This document shows, piece by piece, positions 26,117-35,352 of a stretch of DNA of 64,000 nt. The position numbers and the translations under genes are program-made. Origin of the DNA: Sphingobacterium allocomposti (lineage in GTDB: Bacteria > Bacteroidota > Bacteroidia > Sphingobacteriales > Sphingobacteriaceae). The notes beneath the pieces are model-generated. The model did no database searches and was not told the DNA's origin. It saw only the letters and a program-made list of their open reading frames with translations. The stretch is from assembly GCF_008124885.1 (NCBI RefSeq), contig NZ_VNHX01000009.1, forward strand, positions 1 through 64,000, in the 5' to 3' direction. The number at the start of each line of letters is the position of its first letter. Position 1 is the first letter of the stretch.

Positions 26117-26278
26117 GCTAGGTCATGTTAAGTTTATGTTAACATTGCATTAATAAAAAAATAAACATGCAAAGTGATGCACAAAAACGCAATGTAAATC
26201 TGCCCGTAGAGAAATATACCGCTCACGGATACGCGTCCCCGTTGTCGACGTTAAATATGAAACGAAAAAAAAACGGAC

Positions 26279-27055
26279 CTAGAACTCCCAATCGGTGCCA
26301 TCCCGTTCCGGAGGGGTGGGAGGCACATATTTCCCCTGTTCCTTATTCTTCAATACGATCCCCTCTTTCACATGGAACACCTGCATAATATCGGTAGCCA
26401 CATGTTGGTTATGGAGAGAGGAAAAATCCAACGTGCCACCATTTTCAGACAGGTAGAACTGAACAGTGCCGAGTACGATAATCAGGCTATTCGGAAACAG
26501 GGAGATAGGTATCGACGTCCGTTCGCTTTTTTGCTCACTGTTCGGAATAATAAATAACGTTTTCGTTTTCATACGATGCAAAGGCTCTTCTCCCTTTCCA
26601 AATTCTACAGTCAAAACGTCAAACGTTACGGCTATTCGCGTAACACGGTACGGAATCCTCGCAAGAGACCACCTTTTGTCTGATGGAAGTTCAACAATTA
26701 TCTCGGTTTGCTTAAAAGCGATATCGGGAGTCCATGGCAATAAAGTTGTCCAAGATGCACGTTCATTAAGGGACAGGCCTAATAACATATTGGCATACGA
26801 AAACCCATCCGCTCCTTCAGCAAGGAGCTTTTTGTTATTGTCGCGGATACGCCGTAACAAGGAAACCAGTTTCTGATAATGTGATGCTTCCACGGGCTTG
26901 GGCAATATCTCTTTCCAAGCACGGTAGATCTGGGCTGCCATCTTGCTGGACAAACTGAATTCCTGTGCCGCGACTTTACTCCCCTCGCTCAGTTTGTAGT
27001 TGTCACCGCGTTTCCGGTATTTCTTCCGAATGTACTTCTCAATTATTCTGTCCAT
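26279..27055 (-). CDS. Hypothetical protein, 258 aa
   Basis: No family is recognised. The N-terminal 60 residues are basic and helical (MDRIIEKYIRKKYRKRGDNY), then a helical part (about 70-120) and a beta-rich region to about 230; the C-terminus is polar and proline-rich (KYVPPTPPERD). No signal peptide or membrane segment is seen, so it should be cytoplasmic. The ATG at 27055 is preferred over a TTG 12 codons upstream. It lies 214 bp upstream of susC pair 2 on the same strand but with a promoter box between. The basic N-terminus could bind nucleic acid; this is only a suggestion. Confidence 0.55.
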   Translation of the reverse strand: MDRIIEKYIRKKYRKRGDNYKLSEGSKVAAQEFSLSSKMAAQIYRAWKEILPKPVEASHYQKLVSLLRRIRDNNKKLLAEGADGFSYANMLLGLSLNERASWTTLLPWTPDIAFKQTEIIVELPSDKRWSLARIPYRVTRIAVTFDVLTVEFGKGEEPLHRMKTKTLFIIPNSEQKSERTSIPISLFPNSLIIVLGTVQFYLSENGGTLDFSSLHNQHVATDIMQVFHVKEGIVLKNKEQGKYVPPTPPERDGTDWEF

Positions 27056-27096
27056 GCGAAACCAAAAGTTAAATTCAACATGAATAAACAAACTAC

Positions 27097-27127
27097 TTGC
27101 TTCTAATATAAGAAATTTTTACCTTTG
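27097..27127 (+). promoter_or_regulatory. Strong-consensus promoter with no gene directly after it
   Basis: TTG at 27097-27099 and TACCTTTG at 27120-27127, spaced by 20 bp, match the Bacteroidota promoter consensus fully. The next recognised plus-strand gene is hemW at 27657, which has its own promoter. The region between holds 10-bp repeats and no convincing reading frame, so a non-coding transcript is possible. Confidence 0.45.
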
Positions 27128-27181
27128 AGAAACAGAATAAACCATAACAACCTGCATCTTCTATCTCCTTAATTCTCCATG

Positions 27182-27232
27182 GAAGTCCGCCAAAGTCCGT
27201 TTAAGTCCGTCAAAGTCCGTCAAAGTCCGTAC
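27182..27232. repeat. Decamer repeat AAGTCCGTCA
   Basis: Five to six imperfect copies of AAGTCCGTCA (variants AAGTCCGCCA and AAGTCCGTTT) run in tandem. They lie in the 560-bp gap between the hypothetical gene and hemW. The rest of that gap, 27233-27620, shows no gene I can support. Confidence 0.8.
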
Positions 27233-27622
27233 TTCCTACCATACAACCTCGCCCCTACTCCGCATCTGGTTCGACACATCTTCGATTGGTCTTCGGCTTT
27301 CGTTCGACAAGGCTTCGCCCTGGATTTGAGATGCGGCCAAAGGTTTGTCGAAGACCGGCCAATGAACATCCGGCCGTGTCCCGAAGCAGCTTAAACAACT
27401 TCTCAAAGAAGAGCCGCAAATTCCGAAACCACCCCTCGTCCGGCCATACAATGCGCAAAAGTAAATGATCGCTTCAGACGTACATAAACATGCTGATTCC
27501 GGCGAGGACGTATGACTACCCATTCACCTACATACTTGAGCAATCTGTATATTTCATCTACCAAGAAGTTGCTGACGGCAGAGGAGAGATCGATAAATTG
27601 CTTTTATATAAACGCGGTTATT

Positions 27623-27652
27623 TTGCTCCTAATGGCAATTTATCTAAGTTTG
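27623..27652 (+). promoter_or_regulatory. hemW promoter directly abutting the start codon
   Basis: TTG at 27623-27625 and TAAGTTTG at 27645-27652 are spaced by 19 bp, a full match to the Bacteroidota consensus. The -7 box ends 4 bp before the hemW ATG at 27657, so transcription should begin at or very near the start codon. Confidence 0.6.
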
Positions 27653-27656
27653 TAGC

Positions 27657-28787
27657 ATGATTTATTTCCACATTCCATTTTGCAAACAGGCTTGTCATTA
27701 TTGTGATTTCCATTTTAGCACATCCCTAAAGTACAAAGACGACATGATACAGGCTTTGCTGTCAGAGATGGAACAGCGTCAGAACGAGTTAACGGACAGA
27801 ACGGTAGAGTCGATTTATTTTGGCGGAGGAACCCCTTCTGTTTTGGACCCGGACGATATCGAACAGCTGATTGATAAAGTGGGCACTTACTTCGACATTA
27901 GGCCGCATGCTGAAATCACACTCGAAGCGAACCCCGACGACCTTGACAAACACAAAGTGCAAGCGTTACGCCGCACCCCTGTCAACCGATTCAGCATCGG
28001 CGTGCAATCTTTTTTTGAAGAGGACCTGCGCTGGATGAACCGTGCCCACCATGCGTCTGACGCGGAAGCAGCCATCAAACGGGTGCAGGATGCCGGCTTT
28101 GAAAATATTACGGCCGACCTGATCTATGGTTATCCGTTATTGACCGATGCGAAATGGAGAGACAATATCCAGCGGTTGCTGGACTTTAATATCCCACACA
28201 TCTCCTCTTACGCGATGACCGTCGAACAAAGGACGGCACTAGCCCACTTTGTGCAACAGGGCAAAACACCCCCTATGGATGAGGAACAAAGTGCTTCACA
28301 AATGATACAGTTGATTGAGACACTAACAGCAGGAGGCTTTGAACATTACGAAATTTCTAACTTCGCCAAGAGCGGCCGTTATGCCAAACATAACACCAAT
28401 TATTGGCGTGGCAAGCACTACCTGGGTATAGGGCCTTCGGCCCACTCATTTGATGGGGTGTCCCGAAGCTGGAATATCGCTAACAACGCGCAATACATCG
28501 AGGGCATCTTGTCGGGCAGCCGGAAGTATGAAACAGAAACACTTTCCTTTGAAGACCGTGTTAACGAGTATATAATGACGTCGCTGCGCACCATGTGGGG
28601 TATCGACCTGCAAAAAATTGAGGAACAATTCGGTCCGGAAGCGGTAAGACATATTCGACAAAATGCCGAGCCCTTTTTTGCACAACAACATGTGGAAGCC
28701 GTCGAGGAGCGATACCTCCGTTTGACCAAGACCGGAAAGCTCCTAGCTGATCATATTGCGTCCGAATTGTTTCTGCTGCCGACGTAG
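27657..28787 (+). CDS. hemW: Radical SAM heme chaperone HemW (coproporphyrinogen oxidase-like)
   Basis: A 376-residue radical SAM protein. The iron-sulfur motif is Cys9-x3-Cys13-x2-Cys16 (CKQACHYC) right after the start, followed by SIYFGGGTPS and the typical HemW stretches SIGVQSF, GFENITADLIYG and HYEISNFAKSG. The C-terminal HemW domain ends the protein. The family binds and delivers heme; many members were named hemN by mistake, and this one lacks the extra N-terminal segment of true HemN. Since the Cys motif begins at residue 9, no later start is possible. Confidence 0.9.
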   Translation: MIYFHIPFCKQACHYCDFHFSTSLKYKDDMIQALLSEMEQRQNELTDRTVESIYFGGGTPSVLDPDDIEQLIDKVGTYFDIRPHAEITLEANPDDLDKHKVQALRRTPVNRFSIGVQSFFEEDLRWMNRAHHASDAEAAIKRVQDAGFENITADLIYGYPLLTDAKWRDNIQRLLDFNIPHISSYAMTVEQRTALAHFVQQGKTPPMDEEQSASQMIQLIETLTAGGFEHYEISNFAKSGRYAKHNTNYWRGKHYLGIGPSAHSFDGVSRSWNIANNAQYIEGILSGSRKYETETLSFEDRVNEYIMTSLRTMWGIDLQKIEEQFGPEAVRHIRQNAEPFFAQQHVEAVEERYLRLTKTGKLLADHIASELFLLPT

Positions 28788-28824
28788 CATAGCGGTCGAA
28801 TAAACCGATCAAAACAATATGCGA

Positions 28825-29275
28825 ACCCGACGGGGTTGTATAAAAAACACCGTCTATAGATATGCGACCCCTTCAGGGTCGTATAGAAAAACGCTTTGTG
28901 CTATAGGTATGTGACCCTGAAGGGGTCAGGGAATTTGTTAAACAATAATCCCGAAGGGATTACATGTCTATAGATAAATCGACCGAAATAATATTCGACC
29001 CTGAAGGGGTCGTATAGAAAAACGCTTTGTGCTATAGGTATGTGACCCTGAAGGGGTCAGGGAATTTGTTAAACAATAATCCCGAAGGGATTACATGTCT
29101 ATAGATAAATCGACCGAAATAATATTCGACCCTGAAGGGGTCGTATAAAAAACGCCTTGTGTTATAGATATATGACCCTGAAGGGGTCAGGGAATTTATT
29201 AAAGAATAATCCCAGAGGGATTACATGTCTATAGATAAATCGATCTAAATAATATTCGACCCTGAAGGGGTCGTA
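28825..29275. repeat. Array of GACCC/GGGTC and ATCCC/GGGAT palindromes, ~130-bp period
   Basis: Short perfect palindromes alternate with conserved AT-rich spacers: GAACCCGACGGGGTT at 28829, CGACCCCTTCAGGGTCG at 28864, TGACCCTGAAGGGGTCA at 28912 and AATCCCGAAGGGATT at 28949. CGACCCTGAAGGGGTCG occurs at 28996, 29127 and 29257. The full module repeats at 28997, 29128 and 29258 (periods 131 and 130). Spacers share CTATAGATA and GAAAAACGCTTTGTG words. It fills the convergent gap between hemW and the DUF5703 gene and may also stop transcription. Related palindromes recur at 35241-35295. Confidence 0.9.
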
Positions 29276-29350
29276 TAGAAAATGCTTCCCGAAAGCGAAA
29301 TAATCCTCAACGGATTACTTCCGCATTGATACCAAAGGATGCCGCTTGAT

Positions 29351-31666
29351 TTACTTATCAAGCAGATTGACCACATCTTCGCGACGCGCAGCGGGTACCA
29401 CGTGCAGGTCAACTAATTTCCCCCCGCGCAATTTCCCCTGCACTGTCGTCTGTTGAGGCGCATGCAGCTTGAAGTCCACATCCCACTCCCGAGGCCATGC
29501 GGGAAAGAGATAAATTTTATCATCCGCGGTTTGAAGAAGCATCTCCTGCAAACCGATCATTCCAGATCCGCCCCAATTGTGATCTGGTACCCAATCGAAT
29601 CCCGGCCCCCAGAATGTTGGAAACCGCCGCGGCGCGTCGCCCAGCTTCAGCAGGGTGAGCCGCTTTGCTTCATCTGTCAGCCCTAAACGGGCCGCAAAGA
29701 TGTTGTCTTGTTTCCATCCTACATGACTTCGGAATTTCAGCAGATCCGGGTCCAGCCAATAGGTATTTCGAGCGACCTCCAGCTCCGCCTTTCCGACGCC
29801 GTATATACCCCAGGGAAATACGGGATAGAGTTGAGGCGCTTCCGTATTGTTGAGGCGGGCCCATAGTTGGGCGGGTGCTAACACCTTCTTGCCGTCGATT
29901 TCCCGCGTGGGCAGAGGAGGGATACGTTTTTGAAAACCGGTGAGATAGGCAGATAGTGATGTATCCCGCTTCACCTCCGTTAGCGACAGCATACGTTTGG
30001 TCACCTCCTGGAGCGCTGCTACCGTCGTTGATGCATTATAAGCCATTTTATAGGTCTCCGCAGAAGAGCCGGGATAAAATATTAAATGTCCCTGCTGATC
30101 CAACACTTTGCTTCCCGATTGCCGTGCCCGATACTGATAATGTTCATCAAAAAAACGCAGGCAACTTTCTATAAATGGGATATACGTCTGCACCTCTTTC
30201 CCGCCGTAATTCTGCGTTTCCAGCATCATCATACAAAACTCCAGCACCGTATCCCACTGGTATTCGAGCCACGCATTATATTCCAGCCCCGCATCATAGT
30301 CCTTGGGGCGCTTCCAATTGTACTCGGCCGGATTAGGCAGGCCAAAATTTTCGAGCTGTTCCGTAAAACTAGCGCCATCGTGCCCCCAATACACCTTAGA
30401 TCGCCATTCGGCGTTCCGCTGCAGCCGCTGATAAAATTTGAATTGCGCAGGCATCATGTCAAAGTCCCCGCTCTTCAGCATTGGCCAATATACCAACCGC
30501 TGATTTTGCGCGGTATGTGTGCCTCCTCCCCAATTCCGAAAATCCGGCGTGAAGGTGAATGTACTATCTACTCCGGACGGATCATAGGTGAACAGCCCTC
30601 CATTAAACTTCGTCGGGTACTCCCCATAGGCATTACACGCCAGCATGTAGCGAAAGAGCTGATAATTCCGCCCGATACGCCACGCTTCCTCTTCCTTATC
30701 TTGATTTTGCGGAAGGATAGCGATGTAGCTCCGTTCCCAAAATGCGCGCCACCAGGCCTCCGTTCGTTTTTTCCGCACAGCTAAGGGCCGCTCCGCGCCC
30801 GCTAATCGATTGATCCGCTCCACCCACTCCGCCAGGCCGTCCGTTTGTTGAGCAAGCAGCGTCACTTGTACATGATGCGTTTTACGCGGGTGCCGGCTTC
30901 TTAATACCCACGCCCGAAAATCCGTATCCGCATAACGGCCCTCGCGCTGTTCCACAAACGCTAGCGCATCTCCCTGCATAAGCCCTCCGGAGATCAACCC
31001 CGCCAGAGGATTATATAAAGAGTCTTTCACCCCTGTCAGCTGCTGCTGGCGGACGACGATATCAAAAGCCGTGGTATCGCGGTTTTTATGGTAAAAAACA
31101 ATCGCATTATCTGCCGCTCGAATGCTATCCTTATGCGTCACGACCCGATGCGGAGGCGCCCACTTCCAGGAATTGGCGTTATTTTCTTTCTTTTGTGGGT
31201 ATAAGTCCTTGTAGCGCCAGCTTTCGTAGCTAGCCTCCATGCTTATTTTCTTATTTGCTTCGACTTCCACATGCACATTGGGCGTATGTACATCCACCCA
31301 CACCAATACCTTCGCCTTAACATCGCGATGCTGTCCTTCAAGCACAATATGTCCTTTATCCAACTGTAGCTCCTGCCGGAAATCCCTGCCTTCAAATGGA
31401 TTGGGCGACAGCGTAAGCCGCACACGACCGAGTTTTAACAAGGTATTGTTTTCGTCGAATGCACCACTCTTCCCCAGATAAAAAAGAATATCCCCATTTT
31501 CTACCCACACGTTCAGCCCAATATCTCCGCCGCCAACCGGCATTGATTCCGCAGAGCTTTTACTGGGTGCTGTCCATAACACGTTATAATCTTTCCAGGA
31601 AAAGTCCTGTGCGAAAACAACGCACACGTTGAGACAAAAAGCCAACACAAGTATATATCGTTTCAT
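29351..31666 (-). CDS. Secreted DUF5703-domain protein, GH95-like glycoside hydrolase candidate
   Basis: A 771-residue exported protein (signal peptide 1-19, cleavage after VFA). The N-terminal beta-sandwich (about 20-260) is the DUF5703 region with SAESMPVGGGDIGLNVWV and NGDILFYLGKSGAFDE, related in layout to the GH95 fucosidase N-domain. Residues about 300-700 look like an (alpha/alpha)6 barrel, and a short beta domain ends the protein. GH95 members release L-fucose or L-galactose; activity for this one is inferred only. It is the last gene of the glycan cluster, 52 bp after the esterase gene. Confidence 0.75.
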   Translation of the reverse strand: MKRYILVLAFCLNVCVVFAQDFSWKDYNVLWTAPSKSSAESMPVGGGDIGLNVWVENGDILFYLGKSGAFDENNTLLKLGRVRLTLSPNPFEGRDFRQELQLDKGHIVLEGQHRDVKAKVLVWVDVHTPNVHVEVEANKKISMEASYESWRYKDLYPQKKENNANSWKWAPPHRVVTHKDSIRAADNAIVFYHKNRDTTAFDIVVRQQQLTGVKDSLYNPLAGLISGGLMQGDALAFVEQREGRYADTDFRAWVLRSRHPRKTHHVQVTLLAQQTDGLAEWVERINRLAGAERPLAVRKKRTEAWWRAFWERSYIAILPQNQDKEEEAWRIGRNYQLFRYMLACNAYGEYPTKFNGGLFTYDPSGVDSTFTFTPDFRNWGGGTHTAQNQRLVYWPMLKSGDFDMMPAQFKFYQRLQRNAEWRSKVYWGHDGASFTEQLENFGLPNPAEYNWKRPKDYDAGLEYNAWLEYQWDTVLEFCMMMLETQNYGGKEVQTYIPFIESCLRFFDEHYQYRARQSGSKVLDQQGHLIFYPGSSAETYKMAYNASTTVAALQEVTKRMLSLTEVKRDTSLSAYLTGFQKRIPPLPTREIDGKKVLAPAQLWARLNNTEAPQLYPVFPWGIYGVGKAELEVARNTYWLDPDLLKFRSHVGWKQDNIFAARLGLTDEAKRLTLLKLGDAPRRFPTFWGPGFDWVPDHNWGGSGMIGLQEMLLQTADDKIYLFPAWPREWDVDFKLHAPQQTTVQGKLRGGKLVDLHVVPAARREDVVNLLDK

Positions 31667-31718
31667 TCTTTCTTACGCTTCCGAGTACTGTTACATGTTT
31701 TTAGATAGTCTGCGCCGG

Positions 31719-33137
31719 TTACCAACTGTCCGTACGGAATGAGCCCACGGGCAACCCGTTGACGCCAAACAGATCGCCTACCACGAAATCTTTAAAAGCA
31801 TAGCGCACAGCAACCGGAGCGGCCACACGGGGGGAGGACACCACGACGGTCTTACCCTGCACGACAGCCGTTGCTGGATAAAAAATCTTATCCCCGCCGG
31901 CGATTTCAAAAGCCTGCAGGCTCTTACCGAAAGAGGTTAAGCCCAACGGCGCATCGGTAAACCGAACGATTGCCGTACTGCCTTTGATTTCCAAACTGTC
32001 GTATAACGGACTTCTATAGTTTAACGCTTGCATGCCGTAAGCATCCCCTAAAGCCAAAAGTGCTAACCGCTCGGCTCCTTCCCGCTTGCGGGAAGGGTGT
32101 ATGCAGTCTTTCTCACCAAGATCTAACGTAACAGCCATACCGCTGTTGTTTAGTTTGGCCAGCGACTTCCGTTGCGCGTCCCGAAGGAAAGCCGAATTGT
32201 ATTTCCCGCCGACATGATAGGGAGGTAAAGCAGCATAGTCGAATGGGGCAATCTGTGTGAAGTAAAAAGGCAGCTGCTCCTCTCCCCACTGCTTACGAAG
32301 GTTGGTCACCATCCGTGGAAATAGGATTTCGTACGCGTCGGGGCGTTCGTAATTCGATTCTCCCTGATACCAGATGATCCCCTTGATGCCATACCCAATG
32401 ATCGGATGGAGCATCCCATTGTAGAGCATCGTGGGTATTCTATTTTTATCTTTTAAGCCCTCCTCCTGTTGGGGAATTTCTGTATCTTTTTGGTCGGCCA
32501 ACCACGCAGCATCCATCCACGTCTCCACGTTGGAGCCACCATAGCTACTATGGATAAGCCCCACGGGCACGTTCAGCACCTTGCGCAATCTCCGTCCAAA
32601 AAAATAGGCCGTCGCACTAAAATTGGCCACCGTCTCGGGCGTTGCAGTTTTCCATATCGAAGGCTTACTATCTTGAGCAGGCTTAACGGAAGGGTTACGT
32701 GGAACGGTATACAGCCGCAGCTGGGCGTCCGTACTCTCTAGAATCGCCTCCGTACTACCCGCAATAGGCTGCCCGGGGTATCCCTTCATTGGCATCTCCA
32801 TATTAGACTGCCCTGAACAAAGCCATACCTCTCCGATCAACACATCTTGCAGCTGTATGGTATTGCCCTCCGATACAAGAATTACATAAGGCCCCCCGGC
32901 GGCCGGCGTTTCCACGTATACACGCCAGTTGCCCGCTTTGTCGGCTTTTCCTTCATACATCCTGTTATCCCAGGACGTTCTCAGCTGTACCACCGCGTTC
33001 GGGTCTGCCCACCCCCATAAGGGAACAGACTTTTGTTGCTGTAAGACCATCCCATCCGTAAAAATAGCCGACAGCTTCACCTCGCCACGTAAACCAGCGG
33101 CGAACAGGAGCAACAGAAACGTCATTAACTGTTTCAT
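31719..33137 (-). CDS. Sialate O-acetylesterase-like SGNH carbohydrate esterase
   Basis: A 472-residue exported esterase (signal peptide 1-18). The SGNH nucleophile Ser111 lies in GQSNM, the oxyanion block in GIIWYQGESN, and the catalytic His in DCIHPSRK near residue 348. Beta-sandwich segments flank the catalytic domain. The family removes O-acetyl groups from sugars; in a plant-glycan cluster it likely de-acetylates pectin or hemicellulose side chains rather than sialic acid. Spacing to the GH127 gene is 9 bp, so the two are cotranscribed. Confidence 0.85.
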   Translation of the reverse strand: MKQLMTFLLLLFAAGLRGEVKLSAIFTDGMVLQQQKSVPLWGWADPNAVVQLRTSWDNRMYEGKADKAGNWRVYVETPAAGGPYVILVSEGNTIQLQDVLIGEVWLCSGQSNMEMPMKGYPGQPIAGSTEAILESTDAQLRLYTVPRNPSVKPAQDSKPSIWKTATPETVANFSATAYFFGRRLRKVLNVPVGLIHSSYGGSNVETWMDAAWLADQKDTEIPQQEEGLKDKNRIPTMLYNGMLHPIIGYGIKGIIWYQGESNYERPDAYEILFPRMVTNLRKQWGEEQLPFYFTQIAPFDYAALPPYHVGGKYNSAFLRDAQRKSLAKLNNSGMAVTLDLGEKDCIHPSRKREGAERLALLALGDAYGMQALNYRSPLYDSLEIKGSTAIVRFTDAPLGLTSFGKSLQAFEIAGGDKIFYPATAVVQGKTVVVSSPRVAAPVAVRYAFKDFVVGDLFGVNGLPVGSFRTDSW

Positions 33138-33146
33138 CTTTTTCTT

Positions 33147-35168
33147 CTAATTTTTTCCTAACCAAACGGCCATATCGCCAAACGTGCGGTTACCCCACGC
33201 GAAATACGGAACGAGTCGAACAGGAACCGTCTGTTTTTTCGTTTCACCCATCGGGCGGTACAGGGTGCTCCAACTTTGCTTCCCGTCCGTATAAGCCTGT
33301 CCTTTCAAAAATACGATATCTTGCCCCAATACGGACTCATGTGTTGGCACGAAGGTATCCTGATGACTGATCTGTAAGTCGAAAATATCTACGGTTTGCT
33401 TGACGTCGGCTTGCTCCAGACAATATACAACAGGACCACGCATGACGGCAACCTGATTGCGTGTTTCTTCCACTAATGGGTTGGCTTCCATAAAACGCAC
33501 CGCCATGGGCAGGCGTAAATGAATACGATCTCCCTTTTTAAAATCCCCCTTCAAGATAGCATAGCCTTTCTCCTTTGAAAAAGCCACTTTTTCGTTGTTC
33601 TTCCTAATCTCAGCCGTTTCTGCCCATGCAGGTATACGCAGCTTAAGCGCATACCCTTTCGGCAACTCTTCGATCAGGAAGGTGGCGTCGCCGTCCCATG
33701 GATAGTTCGATTCCTGCTTTATGCTGATCGGATTTCCTTTGTATGTTGTTTGCAGCACATTCCCTCCGTAGAGGTTAACCCACACGGCATCGTCGGAAAG
33801 GCCGTAGGCATATGCCGCCACCTCCGCAATTGTCCGTACCACGTTCGGAGGACAGCAGTTGGACAAAGAGATATAAGGCACCCGCTTTTTTGACCAGCGT
33901 TGCTGGAACGGAAGCTTTGAAGAATAGCTGAGCGGATTTGTATATAGGAATTTGTCGCCGTCAAGACTAATGCCGGATAACACGCTGTTGTAAAGGGCGA
34001 GCTCCAACACATCCATGTACTTTGCATCTCCCGTAAAATTTGTCATTCTCCAGTTCCACAGCATATTGCCGATGTTCGCGCAAGTCTCGTTATGCGCAGT
34101 TAGGTTAGGCAGCTGGTAGTCGCGACCAAAAGCCTGATGAACCTTCTGCACCTCCGCTGGATCGTAGGATGTTCCGTCGGGAGACGTGCCATCGTATAGT
34201 GCACCTAACCCGCCGGTGATGTACATTTTATGCCGCACGACATCCTCCCAGATAGCGAACAGCCTATTGCTCAGCGTTGTATCTTGCAGCTCCGCACATA
34301 AGTCGGCGACGCCGGCATACAGGTAGCTCGCGCGCACCGCATGTCCCATAGCCTTATTTTGTTTGCGGAAGGGCACCCTATCTTGGTTGTCGTCGGTACC
34401 GTCTTCAATCTCGCCTTTGATATCGATCAGATGCTTGGCGAGCTCCAGGTACTTCGGATTCCTTGTTGTGCGGTAAAGTTCGATGGTACCCATATAATGA
34501 GACGGGCAGATTGCATTGCGGGCAAGCGTGGGATTGGACTTTTTGTAAAACCCGTAAAGGTAATCGGCTGCTTTGGTAGCAATGCGCAACAAGTCTGACT
34601 TTCCGGTTACGCGATGATGAATACACGCGGCCGTCATCAAGTGCCCGATATTATATGACTCAAAGCTCAGCCGGTCCTGAAATTCGATATTTTGCCCCGA
34701 GTTGCGTTGGTCAATGGTTGCTTTCGTATAGATGTACCCGTCGGCACGCTGTGCTTTAGCAATAACGGGGATGACCTCATCGATCATTTGTAGCAACTGA
34801 GCGTCTTTCGTCTGGGCGTAGAGCGCACAGACTGCTTCTAATGTTTTATAAAAGTCGCCGTCATGGAACGAAGGTCCTTTATGTTCGCCTTGCTGTAAAC
34901 CGGCAGCAATCTCAAAGTTACGGTACGCATGGCTGATTTCGGCATCCGTATAGATATCCCACAGGTTGGGTACCATGCGCTCGTAGCACGTGGATGTCCG
35001 TTCTGCCCAAAAGCCTTTGGTCCAGGACACGTCGCCCATGTTCACTGCCTTTTGCACGGCAAACGGGCTTTCACCGGTATTGGTAATTGCTTTTTGCTGT
35101 GCCCATGCACCGGCCGCCAAAGCAATGAAGCCCAACGATAAGGTCATTATTTTTCTATAGTTGTTCAT
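33147..35168 (-). CDS. GH127 beta-L-arabinofuranosidase
   Basis: A 673-residue exported enzyme (signal peptide 1-23). The catalytic (alpha/alpha)6 barrel covers about residues 50-460. The zinc/catalytic set typical of GH127 is present: Glu361 and Cys363 in HNETCANIGN, and Cys438-Cys439 in NCCPPN; in the family the first cysteine of the pair is the nucleophile. Beta-sandwich domains follow. It should release terminal L-arabinofuranose. A 180-bp gap with palindromes separates it from the GH106 gene upstream. Confidence 0.9.
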   Translation of the reverse strand: MNNYRKIMTLSLGFIALAAGAWAQQKAITNTGESPFAVQKAVNMGDVSWTKGFWAERTSTCYERMVPNLWDIYTDAEISHAYRNFEIAAGLQQGEHKGPSFHDGDFYKTLEAVCALYAQTKDAQLLQMIDEVIPVIAKAQRADGYIYTKATIDQRNSGQNIEFQDRLSFESYNIGHLMTAACIHHRVTGKSDLLRIATKAADYLYGFYKKSNPTLARNAICPSHYMGTIELYRTTRNPKYLELAKHLIDIKGEIEDGTDDNQDRVPFRKQNKAMGHAVRASYLYAGVADLCAELQDTTLSNRLFAIWEDVVRHKMYITGGLGALYDGTSPDGTSYDPAEVQKVHQAFGRDYQLPNLTAHNETCANIGNMLWNWRMTNFTGDAKYMDVLELALYNSVLSGISLDGDKFLYTNPLSYSSKLPFQQRWSKKRVPYISLSNCCPPNVVRTIAEVAAYAYGLSDDAVWVNLYGGNVLQTTYKGNPISIKQESNYPWDGDATFLIEELPKGYALKLRIPAWAETAEIRKNNEKVAFSKEKGYAILKGDFKKGDRIHLRLPMAVRFMEANPLVEETRNQVAVMRGPVVYCLEQADVKQTVDIFDLQISHQDTFVPTHESVLGQDIVFLKGQAYTDGKQSWSTLYRPMGETKKQTVPVRLVPYFAWGNRTFGDMAVWLGKN

Positions 35169-35240
35169 TGTTCAATTTTTTTTCCGATGCAACCAGAAAA
35201 TTGGATCCGGAATCTTCTTTATTTGTTGTCTTTTTGTATT

Positions 35241-35295
35241 CGACCCCGTTGGGGTCGCGTATAACGGTTATAGATATGTCATCCCTTCGGGATGA
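35241..35295. repeat. Two isolated palindromes of the 28.8-kb array family
   Basis: CGACCCCGTTGGGGTCG at 35241-35257 and TCATCCCTTCGGGATGA at 35279-35295 flank a TATAACGGTTATAGATATG spacer like those in the array at 28.8-29.3 kb. They lie between the GH106 stop and the GH127 start, inside the cluster, and may form mRNA hairpins that lower readthrough. Confidence 0.8.
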
Positions 35296-35352
35296 GTTGC
35301 TTGCACGTACTAAGTTCCATGCGGTTCCCCGTGCTATTCCTACAGAAATACG

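Noticed and set aside
27236-27523. Minus-strand open frame of 95 residues (or 67 from an inner TTG)
   Set aside because: Only non-ATG starts, atypical Cys/Arg-rich composition and no family resemblance; a TACTTTTG box at 27456 alone is too little.
28825-29275. Possible CRISPR array
   Set aside because: Units are ~130 bp with conserved, not unique, spacers, the repeated parts are short palindromes, and no cas gene is near.
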